From contig NZ_JAJAVE010000001.1 of the NCBI RefSeq assembly GCF_020532675.1, forward strand, positions 1,240,001-1,304,000: 64,000 nucleotides of DNA, given 5' to 3'. This document shows, piece by piece, positions 9,283 through 21,353 of the stretch. Position 1 is the stretch's first letter. Each line of letters begins with the position of its first letter. Source of the stretch: Methylobacillus gramineus. Lineage in GTDB: Bacteria > Pseudomonadota > Gammaproteobacteria > Burkholderiales > Methylophilaceae. The notes below the pieces were generated by a model, which had not been told where the DNA came from, searched no databases, and worked only from the letters and a program-made list of their open reading frames with translations. The position numbers and the translations under genes were made by a program.

Positions 9283-10479
9283 ATGACAGACTCCCAACGC
9301 GTATTGAGCGTCAGCGAACTGAACCGCATGGCGCGTGAATTACTCGAACGCAGCTTCCCCTTGTTCTGGATCAGTGGGGAAATCTCCAACCTGACCCGCG
9401 CCGCCTCTGGTCACTGGTACTTTTCGCTCAAGGATCAGGGTGCACAAGTACGTTGCGTCATGTTCCGTGGTCGCAATAGCTATCTGGACTGGATTCCCAA
9501 GGAAGGAGACAAGGTAGAGGCACGCGCCGTGGTCACCTTGTATGAAGCCCGTGGCGATTTTCAGCTTACGATTGAATTTCTCCAGCGTGCCGGACTAGGT
9601 TCTCTGTATGAAGCCTATGAAAAACTCAAGGCCAAGCTGGAGGCAGAAGGACTGTTTTCCGCCGAATTCAAACAGCCTATCCCAGCGCATCCACGCCAAA
9701 TCGGCATCGTGACTTCAGCAGATGCCGCCGCCTTGCGCGATGTGCTCACCACTCTCAGGCGCCGCATGCCTGCCGTTAATGTGGTGATTTACCCTACACC
9801 AGTGCAGGGTAAAGGCGCCGCTGAGCTGATTGCAAATGCCATTCGTACTGCCGATGCCAGAGCCGAGTGTGATGTGCTGATTGTCTGCCGTGGCGGCGGT
9901 AGCATAGAAGACCTGTGGCAATTCAATGAAGAAGTGGTCGCCCGTGCCATCCATGCTTGCCGCCTGCCCGTAATCAGTGCGGTCGGCCATGAAACAGACT
10001 TCACCATTGCCGACTTTGTTGCCGACCACAGGGCGGCCACCCCCACTGCCGCTGCCGAACTCACCACGCCAGACCGCCTGTCACTGCTGCAAGGCGTAGG
10101 GCAACTATCGCAAAGGCTGGAACGCACGCTACGCAACCTGCTCAATCAACGTGCCCAACACCTGGATTATTTAAGCCGGCGTTTATTGTCTCCCCTGCAA
10201 CAGGTGGCGCATCGCCGCAACCACTTGCAACAGCTGCATCTGCGCCTGCAACACGGCATGGAACGCCAGTTGCAGAAACAGCGTCAACAATTATTGCGAC
10301 TGCAGCAAAACCTGTCGCACCTGAATCCGAATGCCGTATTACAGCGTGGATATGCACTGGTTGAGAAAACCAATGGTGAATTGGTATACGACAGCAAGCA
10401 ACTGGCACCTGGCGACAATGTCAGGCTTAAACTCGGCACAGGCTCTGCAGATGCCGAAATCAAATCTGTAAAACCCTGA
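9283..10479 (+). CDS. xseA: Exodeoxyribonuclease VII large subunit
   Basis: Large subunit of the single-strand-specific ExoVII, 398 residues, a little shorter than E. coli XseA. The N-terminal OB-fold (LSVSELNRMARELLERSFPLFWISGEISNLT...GHWYFSLKD) binds ssDNA. The catalytic domain has IGIVTSADAAALRDVLTTLRRR, 'VLIVCRGGGSIEDLWQFNEE' and 'PVISAVGHETDFTIADFVADHRAATPTAAAE', all conserved. A long Gln/Leu/Arg-rich coiled coil follows and ends in LNPNAVLQRGYALV. The small subunit xseB is not adjacent. Confidence 0.96.
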   Translation: MTDSQRVLSVSELNRMARELLERSFPLFWISGEISNLTRAASGHWYFSLKDQGAQVRCVMFRGRNSYLDWIPKEGDKVEARAVVTLYEARGDFQLTIEFLQRAGLGSLYEAYEKLKAKLEAEGLFSAEFKQPIPAHPRQIGIVTSADAAALRDVLTTLRRRMPAVNVVIYPTPVQGKGAAELIANAIRTADARAECDVLIVCRGGGSIEDLWQFNEEVVARAIHACRLPVISAVGHETDFTIADFVADHRAATPTAAAELTTPDRLSLLQGVGQLSQRLERTLRNLLNQRAQHLDYLSRRLLSPLQQVAHRRNHLQQLHLRLQHGMERQLQKQRQQLLRLQQNLSHLNPNAVLQRGYALVEKTNGELVYDSKQLAPGDNVRLKLGTGSADAEIKSVKP

Positions 10480-10517
10480 ATGAATGTTGTGCAGCCAGCG
10501 ATCATGTAAAGATCACC

Positions 10518-10850
10518 ATGAGTGAATTTGTAACGTATTTACAGGAAATGCTGCAGGATCTTGGCAGCCTGCATGCACGGCGCATGTTTGGCGGCTATGG
10601 ACTTTATCACGACGGCCTCATGTTTGCCCTGATCGCAGATGACACGCTATACCTGAAGGCTGATGATGAAAGCCGCCCACATTTTGAAGCGCTTGGCCTG
10701 CCGTGTTTTGAATACCGTAGGCAGGAGCGTATCGTCAAAATGTCTTACTACCAGGCACCGGCCGATATGCTGGAAGAACGTGAACAGGCAACGCTCTGGG
10801 CCAAACGCGCCTATGCGGCAGCCCTGCGTGCCAGGCCGCATCAAGATTAA
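10518..10850 (+). CDS. TfoX/Sxy N-terminal domain protein
   Basis: A 110-residue protein made almost only of the TfoX N-terminal domain: 'LGSLHARRMFGGYGLYHDGLMFALIADDTLYLKADDE' then 'FEYRRQERIVKMSYYQAPADMLEE'. Full-length TfoX/Sxy proteins regulate competence; N-domain-only versions are widespread and their role is unclear. It follows xseA by 38 nt and may be co-transcribed. I make no claim about competence. Confidence 0.85.
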   Translation: MSEFVTYLQEMLQDLGSLHARRMFGGYGLYHDGLMFALIADDTLYLKADDESRPHFEALGLPCFEYRRQERIVKMSYYQAPADMLEEREQATLWAKRAYAAALRARPHQD

Positions 10851-10922
10851 TCCACATGATCCTGCTATCTCTTCCTTGCTAACACTTGTAAAATGGCATC
10901 AACTTTTCCCTGAGCCAGCTTA

Positions 10923-12806
10923 ATGGATTCATCCAGCATCGGCAAAACCCGCACTCCCCTTCTAGCACTTGCCGCACTAGGCGTAGTTTTTGGCGATATC
11001 GGCACCAGTCCGCTCTACACCATGAAAGAGGTCTTTGCCGTCAGTCCGCACCCGGTGCCGCTCACACATGACAACGTCTTTGGCATACTGGCGCTTATCC
11101 TGTGGTCGTTGATCATGGTGGTCTCAGTGAAATATGCCGCCTTCGTCATGCGGGCAGACAACAACGGTGAGGGCGGCATCATGGCCCTGCTGGCCCTGGC
11201 GAGCCGCAACCTCGCGGGCAATCCATCAAGGCAACGCATGGTGATGTACGCTGGCATCATAGGTGCCTGTATGTTTTATGCCGATGGCATGATCACCCCT
11301 GCCATTTCTGTACTTTCCGCCGTGGAAGGACTACAAGTCGCCGCACCATCGCTGGATAACTTTATCGTGCCTGTCACCCTCTTCGTGCTGTTTATCCTGT
11401 TCTGGATGCAGAGCAAAGGCACCGCAGTGGCGGGTGCCCTATTCGGCCCGATTATGGTGATCTGGTTCTTCACGCTGGGCGCGCTCGGTGTGGTTAACAT
11501 TCTGCATGAACCCTTGGTGCTGCATGCCCTCAACCCTATTTACGCCGTGCGCTTCTTCATGCACTCCCCCTGGATTGCCTTTGTGGCACTGGGTTCAGTG
11601 GTACTGGCCGTAACCGGGGTAGAAGCGCTTTATGCTGACATGGGTCACTTTGGTGGCAAGCCCATCCGCTATGCCTGGTTCTTTTTTGTGCTGCCCGCGC
11701 TAGTACTCAACTACTTTGGCCAGGGTGCGTTGGTGTTACATGATGCAGAAGCCATCAAGAACCCGTTCTACCTCATGGCTCCAGAGTGGATGCTATATCC
11801 ATTAATAGGTCTGGCAACCCTCGCCACCGTCATTGCCTCCCAGGCCGTAATTTCCGGCGCATTTTCAATTTCTGCCCAGGCATTGCAGCTGGGCTATTTG
11901 CCACGGATGCGGGTACTGCACACATCAGAGCAGCAAAAAGGCCAAATCTACATGCCTTACATCAACTGGAGCCTGATGCTTGCAGTGATGGCACTGGTGG
12001 TGGGTTTTGGCTCATCTGGAGACCTGGCCGCGGCCTATGGCATTGCAGTCACAGGCAACATGCTGTTCACCACGCTACTCGCCGGCATTGTGTTCCATGG
12101 CATCTGGCGCTGGAGCTGGACGCGCACCATATTGCTAGTCAGCCTGTTCCTGATTATTGATGTTGCGTTCTTCAGTGCCAATATCCTGAAAATTCCTGAT
12201 GGTGGCTGGGTGCCGATTTTGATTGCTATCGTCATTTTCACGCTGATGACAACCTGGAAGCGCGGTCGCAGCCTGTTACTTGAACGGCTGAAAAACGAAT
12301 CCATGCTGCTTGAACCATTCATAGAAGTGATTGGCAGCCACCCACCCGCCCGCGTAGCAGGCACGGGTATCTTCATGACGCCCAATCCGCATGGAGTGCC
12401 ACACGCCATGCTGCACAACCTCAAGCACAACAAGATACTGCATGAACGCATTGTACTGCTGACCGTCAATATTGCCGACGTGCCTTATATTGCTGAGCGC
12501 AGCAGGCTGGGCCTGGAAACACTCAAACACGGTTTCTACCGCGTTACCGTGAACTATGGATTCAAGGATGATCCTAATCTCCCTCGTGATCTTGAGCTAT
12601 GTAAAAGTCTCGGGCTGGAGCTGGACACCATGGAAACCTCATTCTTTATAGGCAAGGAAACTCTGTTTGCTACCCGCCAATCAGGCATGGCCTATTGGCG
12701 CAGCAAACTGTTTGTTGGGATGTTCCGTAATGCGGACAGTATTACCAACCAGTTTAAACTTCCACCCAATCGCGTAGTCGAGCTCGGCGCCCAAATCGCG
12801 CTCTAA
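10923..12806 (+). CDS. kup: Low-affinity potassium transporter Kup
   Basis: Potassium uptake protein of the KUP/HAK/KT family, 627 residues. The start (LLALAALGVVFGDIGTSPLYTMKEVF) has the family signature GDIGTSPLYT. 'GEGGIMALLALASR' and 'YADGMITPAISVLSAVEGL' follow, then about twelve membrane segments. The hydrophilic C-terminal domain (from 'MTTWKRGRSLLLERL', ending ELGAQIAL) is of normal length. It probably works as a K+/H+ symporter. It stands alone between the TfoX-like gene and an M48 lipoprotein. Confidence 0.96.
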   Translation: MDSSSIGKTRTPLLALAALGVVFGDIGTSPLYTMKEVFAVSPHPVPLTHDNVFGILALILWSLIMVVSVKYAAFVMRADNNGEGGIMALLALASRNLAGNPSRQRMVMYAGIIGACMFYADGMITPAISVLSAVEGLQVAAPSLDNFIVPVTLFVLFILFWMQSKGTAVAGALFGPIMVIWFFTLGALGVVNILHEPLVLHALNPIYAVRFFMHSPWIAFVALGSVVLAVTGVEALYADMGHFGGKPIRYAWFFFVLPALVLNYFGQGALVLHDAEAIKNPFYLMAPEWMLYPLIGLATLATVIASQAVISGAFSISAQALQLGYLPRMRVLHTSEQQKGQIYMPYINWSLMLAVMALVVGFGSSGDLAAAYGIAVTGNMLFTTLLAGIVFHGIWRWSWTRTILLVSLFLIIDVAFFSANILKIPDGGWVPILIAIVIFTLMTTWKRGRSLLLERLKNESMLLEPFIEVIGSHPPARVAGTGIFMTPNPHGVPHAMLHNLKHNKILHERIVLLTVNIADVPYIAERSRLGLETLKHGFYRVTVNYGFKDDPNLPRDLELCKSLGLELDTMETSFFIGKETLFATRQSGMAYWRSKLFVGMFRNADSITNQFKLPPNRVVELGAQIAL

Positions 12807-12843
12807 TATTGAAGTGTTCTTAACATAGCATCAGGGAATTGAA

Positions 12844-13677
12844 ATGATGAAAACAACATTAATCCTCACCATGGCCCTCGCCACAATCCAGCTTGCAGGT
12901 TGTGCCACAACTACCAACTCCAGCGTATCTGGTGTACAGCGCAAGCAATTTCTCATGCTCTCGGAGCAACAGGTAGAAAGTATGTCAGCTGAAAGTTATG
13001 TCGCTACGCTGAAAGAAGCCAAGGATAAGAAAAAGCTCAACACCGATAGCAAAGAATTGACTCGCGTACGGACTATTTCCAATCGGCTGATTGCGCAGGC
13101 AGGTATTTTCCGCACGGATAGCAACACCTGGAAATGGGAAGTCAATGTAGAGGAAAGTGACCAGGTCAATGCCTACTGCATGCCTGGTGGCAAAATCATG
13201 GTGTATACCGGCCTGATCGACAAACTCAAAGCCACCGATGATGAGCTGGCTGCCGTCATTGGTCACGAGATTGCCCATGCCCTGCGTGAGCATGGCCGTG
13301 AACGTATGTCGATTGCTGCGGTGCAAAATGGCCTGCTGACAGGCCTGGGGATTTTTGCCGCCACCTCCAAGAACAGCAATACCGCGGCCATGGGCGTAGG
13401 TGCCGCCGCCATGGGTGCCAATCTGTTTTTCTCCCTGCCCAATGGACGTGAACAAGAACGAGAGGCTGATCGCATAGGCCTGGAGCTGGCAGCGCGTGCT
13501 GGTTACAACCCTAATGCAGCAGTTAGCTTGTGGCAAAAGATGAGCGCCCAGAATGACGGAGCACCTCCCGAATTCCTCAGCACCCATCCTTCTAACGAAA
13601 ACCGCATCACCGACTTGAAGGCCTTGATTCCGAGCGTGATGCCTTTGTACCAGCAGGCGAAGACAACGAGTAAATAA
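12844..13677 (+). CDS. M48 family metalloprotease lipoprotein
   Basis: Periplasmic zinc metallopeptidase, 277 residues. The signal peptide ends in the lipobox LAGC. The zinc motif HEIAHALREHGRER is near residue 140. The third ligand region is 'EREADRIGLELAARAGYNP', and the C-terminal FLSTHPSNENRI is typical of the LoiP/YcaL/BepA group. It lacks the TPR domain of BepA, so it is closest to LoiP-like proteases that degrade outer-membrane proteins. Two start codons lie in tandem (12844 and 12847). Its exact substrate is unknown. Confidence 0.9.
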   Translation: MMKTTLILTMALATIQLAGCATTTNSSVSGVQRKQFLMLSEQQVESMSAESYVATLKEAKDKKKLNTDSKELTRVRTISNRLIAQAGIFRTDSNTWKWEVNVEESDQVNAYCMPGGKIMVYTGLIDKLKATDDELAAVIGHEIAHALREHGRERMSIAAVQNGLLTGLGIFAATSKNSNTAAMGVGAAAMGANLFFSLPNGREQEREADRIGLELAARAGYNPNAAVSLWQKMSAQNDGAPPEFLSTHPSNENRITDLKALIPSVMPLYQQAKTTSK

Positions 13678-13702
13678 TATTCGCTAATGCTTGTTTTGTT
13701 TC

Positions 13703-13739
13703 GTCCTGCTTCTTTTGCTAAAGCCTAAAGAAGCAGGAC
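13703..13739. repeat. 13-bp perfect inverted repeat between the M48 gene and dapD
   Basis: GTCCTGCTTCTTT and its reverse complement flank an 11-nt loop. There is no T-run on either side, so it is a strong RNA hairpin but not a classical intrinsic terminator. The rest of the 270-nt gap holds no ORF I can support. It carries a -10-like TAAAAT just before dapD. Confidence 0.6.
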
Positions 13740-13949
13740 TCACCCACCTACGCGAAAAGCACATATCTCAGCAGCACCAGTATGTAAGCATTATTTCATC
13801 CAGACAAATGAACGCATACCGCTGGTGCTGATCAGCATGACTGACAACAGCCCACTGAAGCAAATGCATATCCCTGGGCATGAAAAGGTCAATCCGTCGC
13901 ACTTTCGGGTAAAATAGCGTTTTTTTAGCTATCACATTCGGAAACTGTT

Positions 13950-14774
13950 ATGAGTCAATTGCAAACCATTATCGAAGACGCATTTGAGCGTCGTGCCGAG
14001 ATCACCCCTTCTACCGTCAGTGCTGAAATCAAGGATGCTGTATTCAGCGTGATTGCGGACCTGGACAGTGGCAAACTGCGTGTTGCCGAACGTACAGATG
14101 GCCAGAACTGGGTGACGCATCAGTGGATCAAGAAAGCCGTGCTGCTGTCTTTCCGTCTGGAAGATAATGTGTTGCTGGATGACGGTGTGACACGCTATTT
14201 CGACAAAGTGCCGCCCAAGTTCGCCAATTACACTGAAGCGGATTTCAAGGCTGGTGGCTTCCGTGTAGTCCCTAACGCGATCGTGCGTCGTGGCTCCTTC
14301 ATCGCAAAGAATGCAGTGTTGATGCCTTCTTACGTCAACATCGGCGCTTATGTCGGTGAAGGCACCATGGTAGACACATGGGCCACTGTCGGCTCCTGCG
14401 CGCAGATTGGCAAGAACGTTCACTTGTCTGGCGGTGTAGGCATTGGCGGCGTATTGGAGCCAGTACAAGCCGGCCCTACCATTATTGGTGACAATTGCTT
14501 TATCGGCGCGCGTTCAGAAGTGGTGGAGGGCGTAGTCGTCGAAGACAACTGCGTGATCTCCATGGGCGTTTACATCGGCCAATCCACCAAGATCTATGAC
14601 CGTGAAACAGGTGCAGTAACCTATGGCCGCGTCCCATCAGGTTCCGTGGTGGTATCCGGCAACCTGCCTTCCAAGGATGGCAGCTATAGCTTGTACTGCG
14701 CCGTCATCGTGAAAAAAGTCGATGAAAAGACCTTGGGTAAAGTGGGCATCAACGAATTATTGCGTGGTATTTAA
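13950..14774 (+). CDS. dapD: 2,3,4,5-tetrahydropyridine-2,6-dicarboxylate N-succinyltransferase
   Basis: Enzyme of the succinylase branch of lysine/DAP synthesis; it transfers succinyl from succinyl-CoA to tetrahydrodipicolinate. 274 residues, full length. The N-terminal helical domain begins [20 protein letters not shown]. The left-handed beta-helix of hexapeptide repeats runs from '[41 protein letters not shown]' to '[27 protein letters not shown]'. The C-terminus ([14 protein letters not shown]) is conserved. dapE, the next enzyme but one of the pathway, lies 3 kb downstream on the same strand. Confidence 0.97.
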   Translation: MSQLQTIIEDAFERRAEITPSTVSAEIKDAVFSVIADLDSGKLRVAERTDGQNWVTHQWIKKAVLLSFRLEDNVLLDDGVTRYFDKVPPKFANYTEADFKAGGFRVVPNAIVRRGSFIAKNAVLMPSYVNIGAYVGEGTMVDTWATVGSCAQIGKNVHLSGGVGIGGVLEPVQAGPTIIGDNCFIGARSEVVEGVVVEDNCVISMGVYIGQSTKIYDRETGAVTYGRVPSGSVVVSGNLPSKDGSYSLYCAVIVKKVDEKTLGKVGINELLRGI

Positions 14775-14809
14775 TCCCACAAGCCATTATCTTTGCAGAT
14801 TGCAAAATC

Positions 14810-14837
14810 CGTCACTGTCAAAATTTTGACAGTGACG
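14810..14837. repeat. 28-bp perfect palindrome
   Basis: The half-site CGTCACTGTCAAAA is followed directly by its exact reverse complement, with no spacer. It sits 35 nt after the dapD stop and just before a canonical terminator. With no loop it resembles a dimeric protein-binding site more than a terminator, though it can also fold as a cruciform or RNA hairpin. Confidence 0.8.
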
Positions 14838-14847
14838 TCAAAACACC

Positions 14848-14880
14848 AACAGGCTCTCACTACTGAGAACCTGTTTTTTT
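14848..14880 (+). terminator. Rho-independent terminator of dapD
   Basis: CAGGCTCTC and GAGAACCTG pair around a short loop (one mismatch) and are followed by seven T residues. The remaining ~190 nt up to the next gene are AT-rich and hold no gene I can support. Confidence 0.85.
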
Positions 14881-15069
14881 ATGCCCGGCTAATTAAGCAC
14901 ACTTTAAATCCAGCCAGAAAATAACACCCTATCCCATTATTTATAAATAATAAAAATCAGACATCACTCCCACCAAATGAATTAACAAACCTCCATTGAT
15001 CTATACGGCATAAAAGTTGCGCCTTACATGGTATGGCAAGAGTCGCCTGTACAGAATCAAGGAAGAATC

Positions 15070-17193
15070 ATGGTGGGAAGTTACGATTATCGGTTGGTAT
15101 TACTCTCAATATTTATTGCGTTTATTTCGTCGCTGACCGCATTCATGTTTGCCGCCCGTGTCGCTCGTAACCAGGCCATGATTGCAAAAGCATGGCTGGT
15201 ACTGGGTGCAATTGCCATGGGCTCTGGTATCTGGGCCATGCACTTCATCAACATGCTGGCGCTTTCCCTGCCAACGCCCATGGGTTATTCACTGGACGAC
15301 ACCGTGCTGTCATGGTTGATTGCCGTCAGTATTTCATGGCTTGCTCTGGACATTGCGAGCCGCCCTCAGATCAGTCGACACATGCTGTACGCTGCTGGCA
15401 GCATCATGGGACTGGGTATTATCGGCATGCATTACACCGGCATGCACGCCATGCATATGTTTCCTGAGATTACCTATAATCACCCGGTACTGGCCTTATC
15501 GCTCGTCATCTCCATTGGTGCCTCCATATTGGCCTTATTGATGATTTTCCATATGCACTCCCAGCATGGAAAAAACAGAACCGCCGCACAATTGCTGGCC
15601 GCCACCGTCATGACCGCAGGCATTGTAGGCGCTCATTTTTCCGGCATGGCAGCTGCCAAATTTCATCCGCATGCAGTTTGTGCAAGCATCTCCACCCTAC
15701 CTCCGACACTGCTTGCCATCATTATTGCGCTGGGTGCCACTGCGTTGATTTTACTGGCCGCCATCCTGGCGCTGATGGATAGCCGTAATGACCATGGTAG
15801 CAATCTCATGCAGAGCGATACCACCAACAAACTGAGCAAGATGGCGATGCTGGATTCTCTGACCCAGCTACCGAACAAGCGTTATTTCCAGAAACATCTG
15901 GATATTGGCATTCGCAGAACAACACGCCTGGGCAATGCACTGGCCGTGGCCCTGATCAAGCTGGATCAATTCAACAGTATCAATCAGTCCCTGGGACAAC
16001 ATATCGGTGACGAGGTGCTGAAGGCCACTGCCAAGCGGCTACAAAACGCCATACGTGGCTGTGATATGGTGGCCTATCAGGGTAGCGAAGAGTTCCTGGT
16101 ACTGTTTGAAGATATCAGCACCGAATCCGATATTGCACCAGTCATGCAGCGGATTATGCAAGCGCTGAGTGTCCCATTGAGCATAGACCATCATGAACTT
16201 TCTCTATCGGCCTCCGCTGGCATTGCCATGTACCCCAAGCATGGCGACCCAGAACGTCTACTGACTTATGCTGAAGCCGCCATGCATCGTGCACAAGCGG
16301 TAGGCCGTCATCACTTCCGCTTCTTTGATGCGCGCATAGAATCCAGCTCCTACGACTTGCTGGAAACCCAGCAAGACTTGTATCACGCCCTGGAACGCAA
16401 TGAGTTTGCACTGTACTTTGAACCAAGAGTGGACAGCGTCAGTAATCAAATCACCAGCCTCGAAGTATTGGCTAAATGGCAACACCCTAGCAAAGGTGCC
16501 ATTCCAGCCGCGACATTTATGCCAATGGCGGAAAGCTTGGGGCTGCTAGAACCAATTACCAGCTGGATTCTTGCAGAAACCTGCCGTGTCCTGCATGAGC
16601 TGCGTGTGCGCGGCATCAACCAGAAAGCGACGGTACCACTGACCGCCGCTCAATTGCATCACCCTGAATTTCATACTGAGCTCGAGGGCCTACTCGCAAC
16701 ATTTTCTCTACTCGCAGATGCCCTGGTGTTGGAAATTCCAGAATCCGTATTCATGCAAAAACCAGAACAGTATGGTGACCTGATCAGAAATATGCCAGCC
16801 GTCAGCCTGAAAATTTCCCTGGAGAACTTCGGCACCAGTTTTTCCAGCCTGCAGTATCTGCAAAACCTGAAGTTGAAAGAGCTCAAGCTTGATCAGAGCT
16901 TTACTGAAGACCTAGTCAGCAACCAGAGAGCACGTGCCATTGTCGGCGCGATTATTGAACTGACCCAGGCACATGGCCTCAAAGTGATTGCCGAAAAGAT
17001 CCGCACTGAAGAGCAACGCCAGATACTGTCTGATCTGCATTGCAACCAGATACAGGGCTTTCTAGTCGCCAATCCAGTGCATGAGCAAAAGCTGGCAAGT
17101 CTATTGAAGCATAGCAGCGACACAAGCATCGCAAAAAAAATCAGCCCAGCACCCTGGGTAGAAGATTCATCTATATACAGTACAGCACGATAA
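15070..17193 (+). CDS. MHYT-GGDEF-EAL sensory protein with degenerate catalytic motifs
   Basis: Membrane sensor of 707 residues. The N-terminal MHYT domain has seven helices with the MHY-type motifs (GIWAMHFINML, GMHYTGMHAMHM, GAHFSGMAAAKFHPH), thought to bind a metal such as copper and sense a gas. A GGDEF domain (about 255-420) has GSEEF near 337 instead of GGDEF. The EAL domain (about 440-690) reads EVL near 463 instead of EAL. The metal-binding DDFGTGY is ENFGTSF near 584, and AEGVE is AEKIR near 640. Both activities are therefore probably weak or lost, leaving a c-di-GMP-binding or scaffold role. The start is chosen for the GGAAGA sequence just upstream of the ATG. Confidence 0.92.
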   Translation: MVGSYDYRLVLLSIFIAFISSLTAFMFAARVARNQAMIAKAWLVLGAIAMGSGIWAMHFINMLALSLPTPMGYSLDDTVLSWLIAVSISWLALDIASRPQISRHMLYAAGSIMGLGIIGMHYTGMHAMHMFPEITYNHPVLALSLVISIGASILALLMIFHMHSQHGKNRTAAQLLAATVMTAGIVGAHFSGMAAAKFHPHAVCASISTLPPTLLAIIIALGATALILLAAILALMDSRNDHGSNLMQSDTTNKLSKMAMLDSLTQLPNKRYFQKHLDIGIRRTTRLGNALAVALIKLDQFNSINQSLGQHIGDEVLKATAKRLQNAIRGCDMVAYQGSEEFLVLFEDISTESDIAPVMQRIMQALSVPLSIDHHELSLSASAGIAMYPKHGDPERLLTYAEAAMHRAQAVGRHHFRFFDARIESSSYDLLETQQDLYHALERNEFALYFEPRVDSVSNQITSLEVLAKWQHPSKGAIPAATFMPMAESLGLLEPITSWILAETCRVLHELRVRGINQKATVPLTAAQLHHPEFHTELEGLLATFSLLADALVLEIPESVFMQKPEQYGDLIRNMPAVSLKISLENFGTSFSSLQYLQNLKLKELKLDQSFTEDLVSNQRARAIVGAIIELTQAHGLKVIAEKIRTEEQRQILSDLHCNQIQGFLVANPVHEQKLASLLKHSSDTSIAKKISPAPWVEDSSIYSTAR

Positions 17194-17242
17194 ACATCTT
17201 CAAGTGATAAAATAGCGGGCTACGAACAAATAGAGATGAGTG

Positions 17243-19613
<2,371 letters not shown>

Positions 19614-19615
19614 CC

Positions 19616-19978
19616 ATGTCAGATCCCAGAGTCTTTTTCGCTGCCGAACGCACCATGCTAGCCTGGGTGCGCTCAGGCATTACCTTGATGGCGCTGGGCT
19701 TTGTTGTCGCCAAGTTTGGCTTGTTCCTGACCCTGCTGGCCCCAGGTGCCGCACATGACCTGATTACCCACCAATGGCTATCCGACATGCTCGGCATGCT
19801 GCTGGTCATCAGCGGTGCTGTGGTCATCCTCTGCGCGCAATACAACCACCGCCTCTACGTCCGCACCCTGCCAGCAGTCGATGTCCCGCCCATGGCACTG
19901 CCATGGCTGACATCGGTACTTTCCATCTCGGTCGCCATGGCTGGTTTGCTCCTGGCCATCGACCTCATGATGTTCTAA
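19616..19978 (+). CDS. DUF202 family inner-membrane protein
   Basis: A 120-residue protein with three hydrophobic segments. The N-terminal 'FFAAERTMLAWVRSGITLMALGFVVAKFGLFL' is the DUF202 (YidH-like) signature. It starts 2 nt after the prmB stop and is probably co-transcribed with yffB-dapE-prmB. Function is unknown; some relatives are linked to stress responses, but nothing here shows that. Confidence 0.85.
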   Translation: MSDPRVFFAAERTMLAWVRSGITLMALGFVVAKFGLFLTLLAPGAAHDLITHQWLSDMLGMLLVISGAVVILCAQYNHRLYVRTLPAVDVPPMALPWLTSVLSISVAMAGLLLAIDLMMF

Positions 19979-20012
19979 AACAGGTGTGGCTCTTTCTGGG
20001 CCATACCTGCCT
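19979..20012. terminator. Possible bidirectional terminator
   Basis: GGTGTGGC and GCCATACC pair (one G-U) around a 9-nt loop, between two convergent genes. Flanking AAACAG/CTGTTT extends the pairing weakly. The T-run is poor. Confidence 0.35.
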
Positions 20013-20026
20013 GTTTATTCATATCC

Positions 20027-21250
20027 CTATTTGCCAGCCCGTTTAGGCTTGGCAACCGGTACATCGCCCGCCTGACGAATGCGCCGATTAGCGGGTTTTC
20101 TTGGCTTGGGTGCACTGGTGGTTGCCCTGCCCTGGCCTTCACTCTTTCTACCTCTGGAGTTGCGATTACTCACATCACGTCGAGTATCTGCAGGCCTGGC
20201 TCTTGCCTCTTCCCGGCTAGCACTGGCTGGCTGGCTTTCTGTACGTTCACCTGTGCGTGCCGGCCTGTCTCTTGAGGTCCTGATCGACTCCTCACGTGTC
20301 TTAGTCACGCGTCGTGGCCCGCGGCTTTCCACTGAAGCAGGCTCTGCTGAATCAAATCTGGATTTACGTGCCTTGGGCGTAAACACTTTGCCTATCTTTT
20401 CTTTTTCGCGCGGGCTCAGCTGTTTCAATGGCGTTTTTGGCAATTCCAGTTCGGCCCATTCCAGCAAACCAGTTACTTCCTTGGCATCCAGATGCAGCAT
20501 TTGCCCACGCTTGACGCGAGGTGGCAGATTGACCGGGCCAAAACGCACACGAATCAAACGACTGACGGGTTTCTGGAATGCCTCGAACAAACGCCGAACT
20601 TCACGGTTACGGCCTTCACGCAGGATTACCTCATACCAGTGGTTTGAACCTTCCCCACCTTGAGGGCGTATGCTATCGAAATTGGCTGGGCCATCATCAA
20701 GCTCTATACCCTGGGTAAGTTGCAGCATTTCTTCATCGCTCAGCTCGCCGAAGATGCGGACAGCATATTCACGTTCAACTTCATAGCGTGGATGCATGAA
20801 ACGATTCGCCAGCTCGCCAGAAGTCGTGAAGATCAACAGGCCTGAGGTGTTCATGTCCAGTCGGCCGACCGCAATCCACTTGGCACCACGTACCGGAGGT
20901 AACTTGTCAAATACAGTCGCCCGTTTTTCCGGGTCATCCTGGGTGACAATCTCGCCTTCGGGTTTGTGATAAATCAGTACTTGTGGCAATTCGGCTTCAA
21001 AAGGCAGATGCAAAGGTCGGCTATCCAGGCGTACCACATCCCCCAACACCACCGCAGCACCTACTATCGCCACCTTGCCATTGATCGTGATACGGCCACT
21101 CTCAATCAGGGTTTCCATTTCACGGCGCGACCCCAACCCTGACAATGCCAATAGCTTGTGCAGACGCTGAGGAACGGCATCAGGATCAGCGACGACAGGC
21201 TTGAAACTGGTATTGCGCGGATTGCGTTGTTGCTTGAAGGGACGTGCCAT
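20027..21250 (-). CDS. rluB: 23S rRNA pseudouridine(2605) synthase RluB
   Basis: Pseudouridine synthase of the RsuA/RluB family, 407 residues. The N-terminal S4 RNA-binding domain is 'RLHKLLALSGLGSRREMETLIESGRITING'. The catalytic Asp lies in VGRLDMNTSGLLIFT. 'EVILREGRNREVRRLFEA' with 'VSRLIRVRFGPVNLP' is conserved. About the last 120 residues are a basic Arg/Ser/Pro/Thr-rich tail of low complexity, probably disordered and able to bind RNA; such tails vary in this family. scpB lies upstream after about 100 nt with no ORF. Confidence 0.93.
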   Translation of the reverse strand: MARPFKQQRNPRNTSFKPVVADPDAVPQRLHKLLALSGLGSRREMETLIESGRITINGKVAIVGAAVVLGDVVRLDSRPLHLPFEAELPQVLIYHKPEGEIVTQDDPEKRATVFDKLPPVRGAKWIAVGRLDMNTSGLLIFTTSGELANRFMHPRYEVEREYAVRIFGELSDEEMLQLTQGIELDDGPANFDSIRPQGGEGSNHWYEVILREGRNREVRRLFEAFQKPVSRLIRVRFGPVNLPPRVKRGQMLHLDAKEVTGLLEWAELELPKTPLKQLSPREKEKIGKVFTPKARKSRFDSAEPASVESRGPRRVTKTREESIRTSRDRPARTGERTESQPASASREEARARPADTRRDVSNRNSRGRKSEGQGRATTSAPKPRKPANRRIRQAGDVPVAKPKRAGK

Positions 21251-21353
21251 AAATTCAACCTCTTAAATTAGCTGCATATTATAAGCCACCATAGCCAAAA
21301 GCCCCAGAGACTTAGCAGGGCAAGACTGGCACGACCTTATGCCATACACACGC

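Noticed and set aside
13703-13739. Terminator of the M48 gene
   Set aside because: Stem is good but no T-run on either strand; listed as a repeat only.
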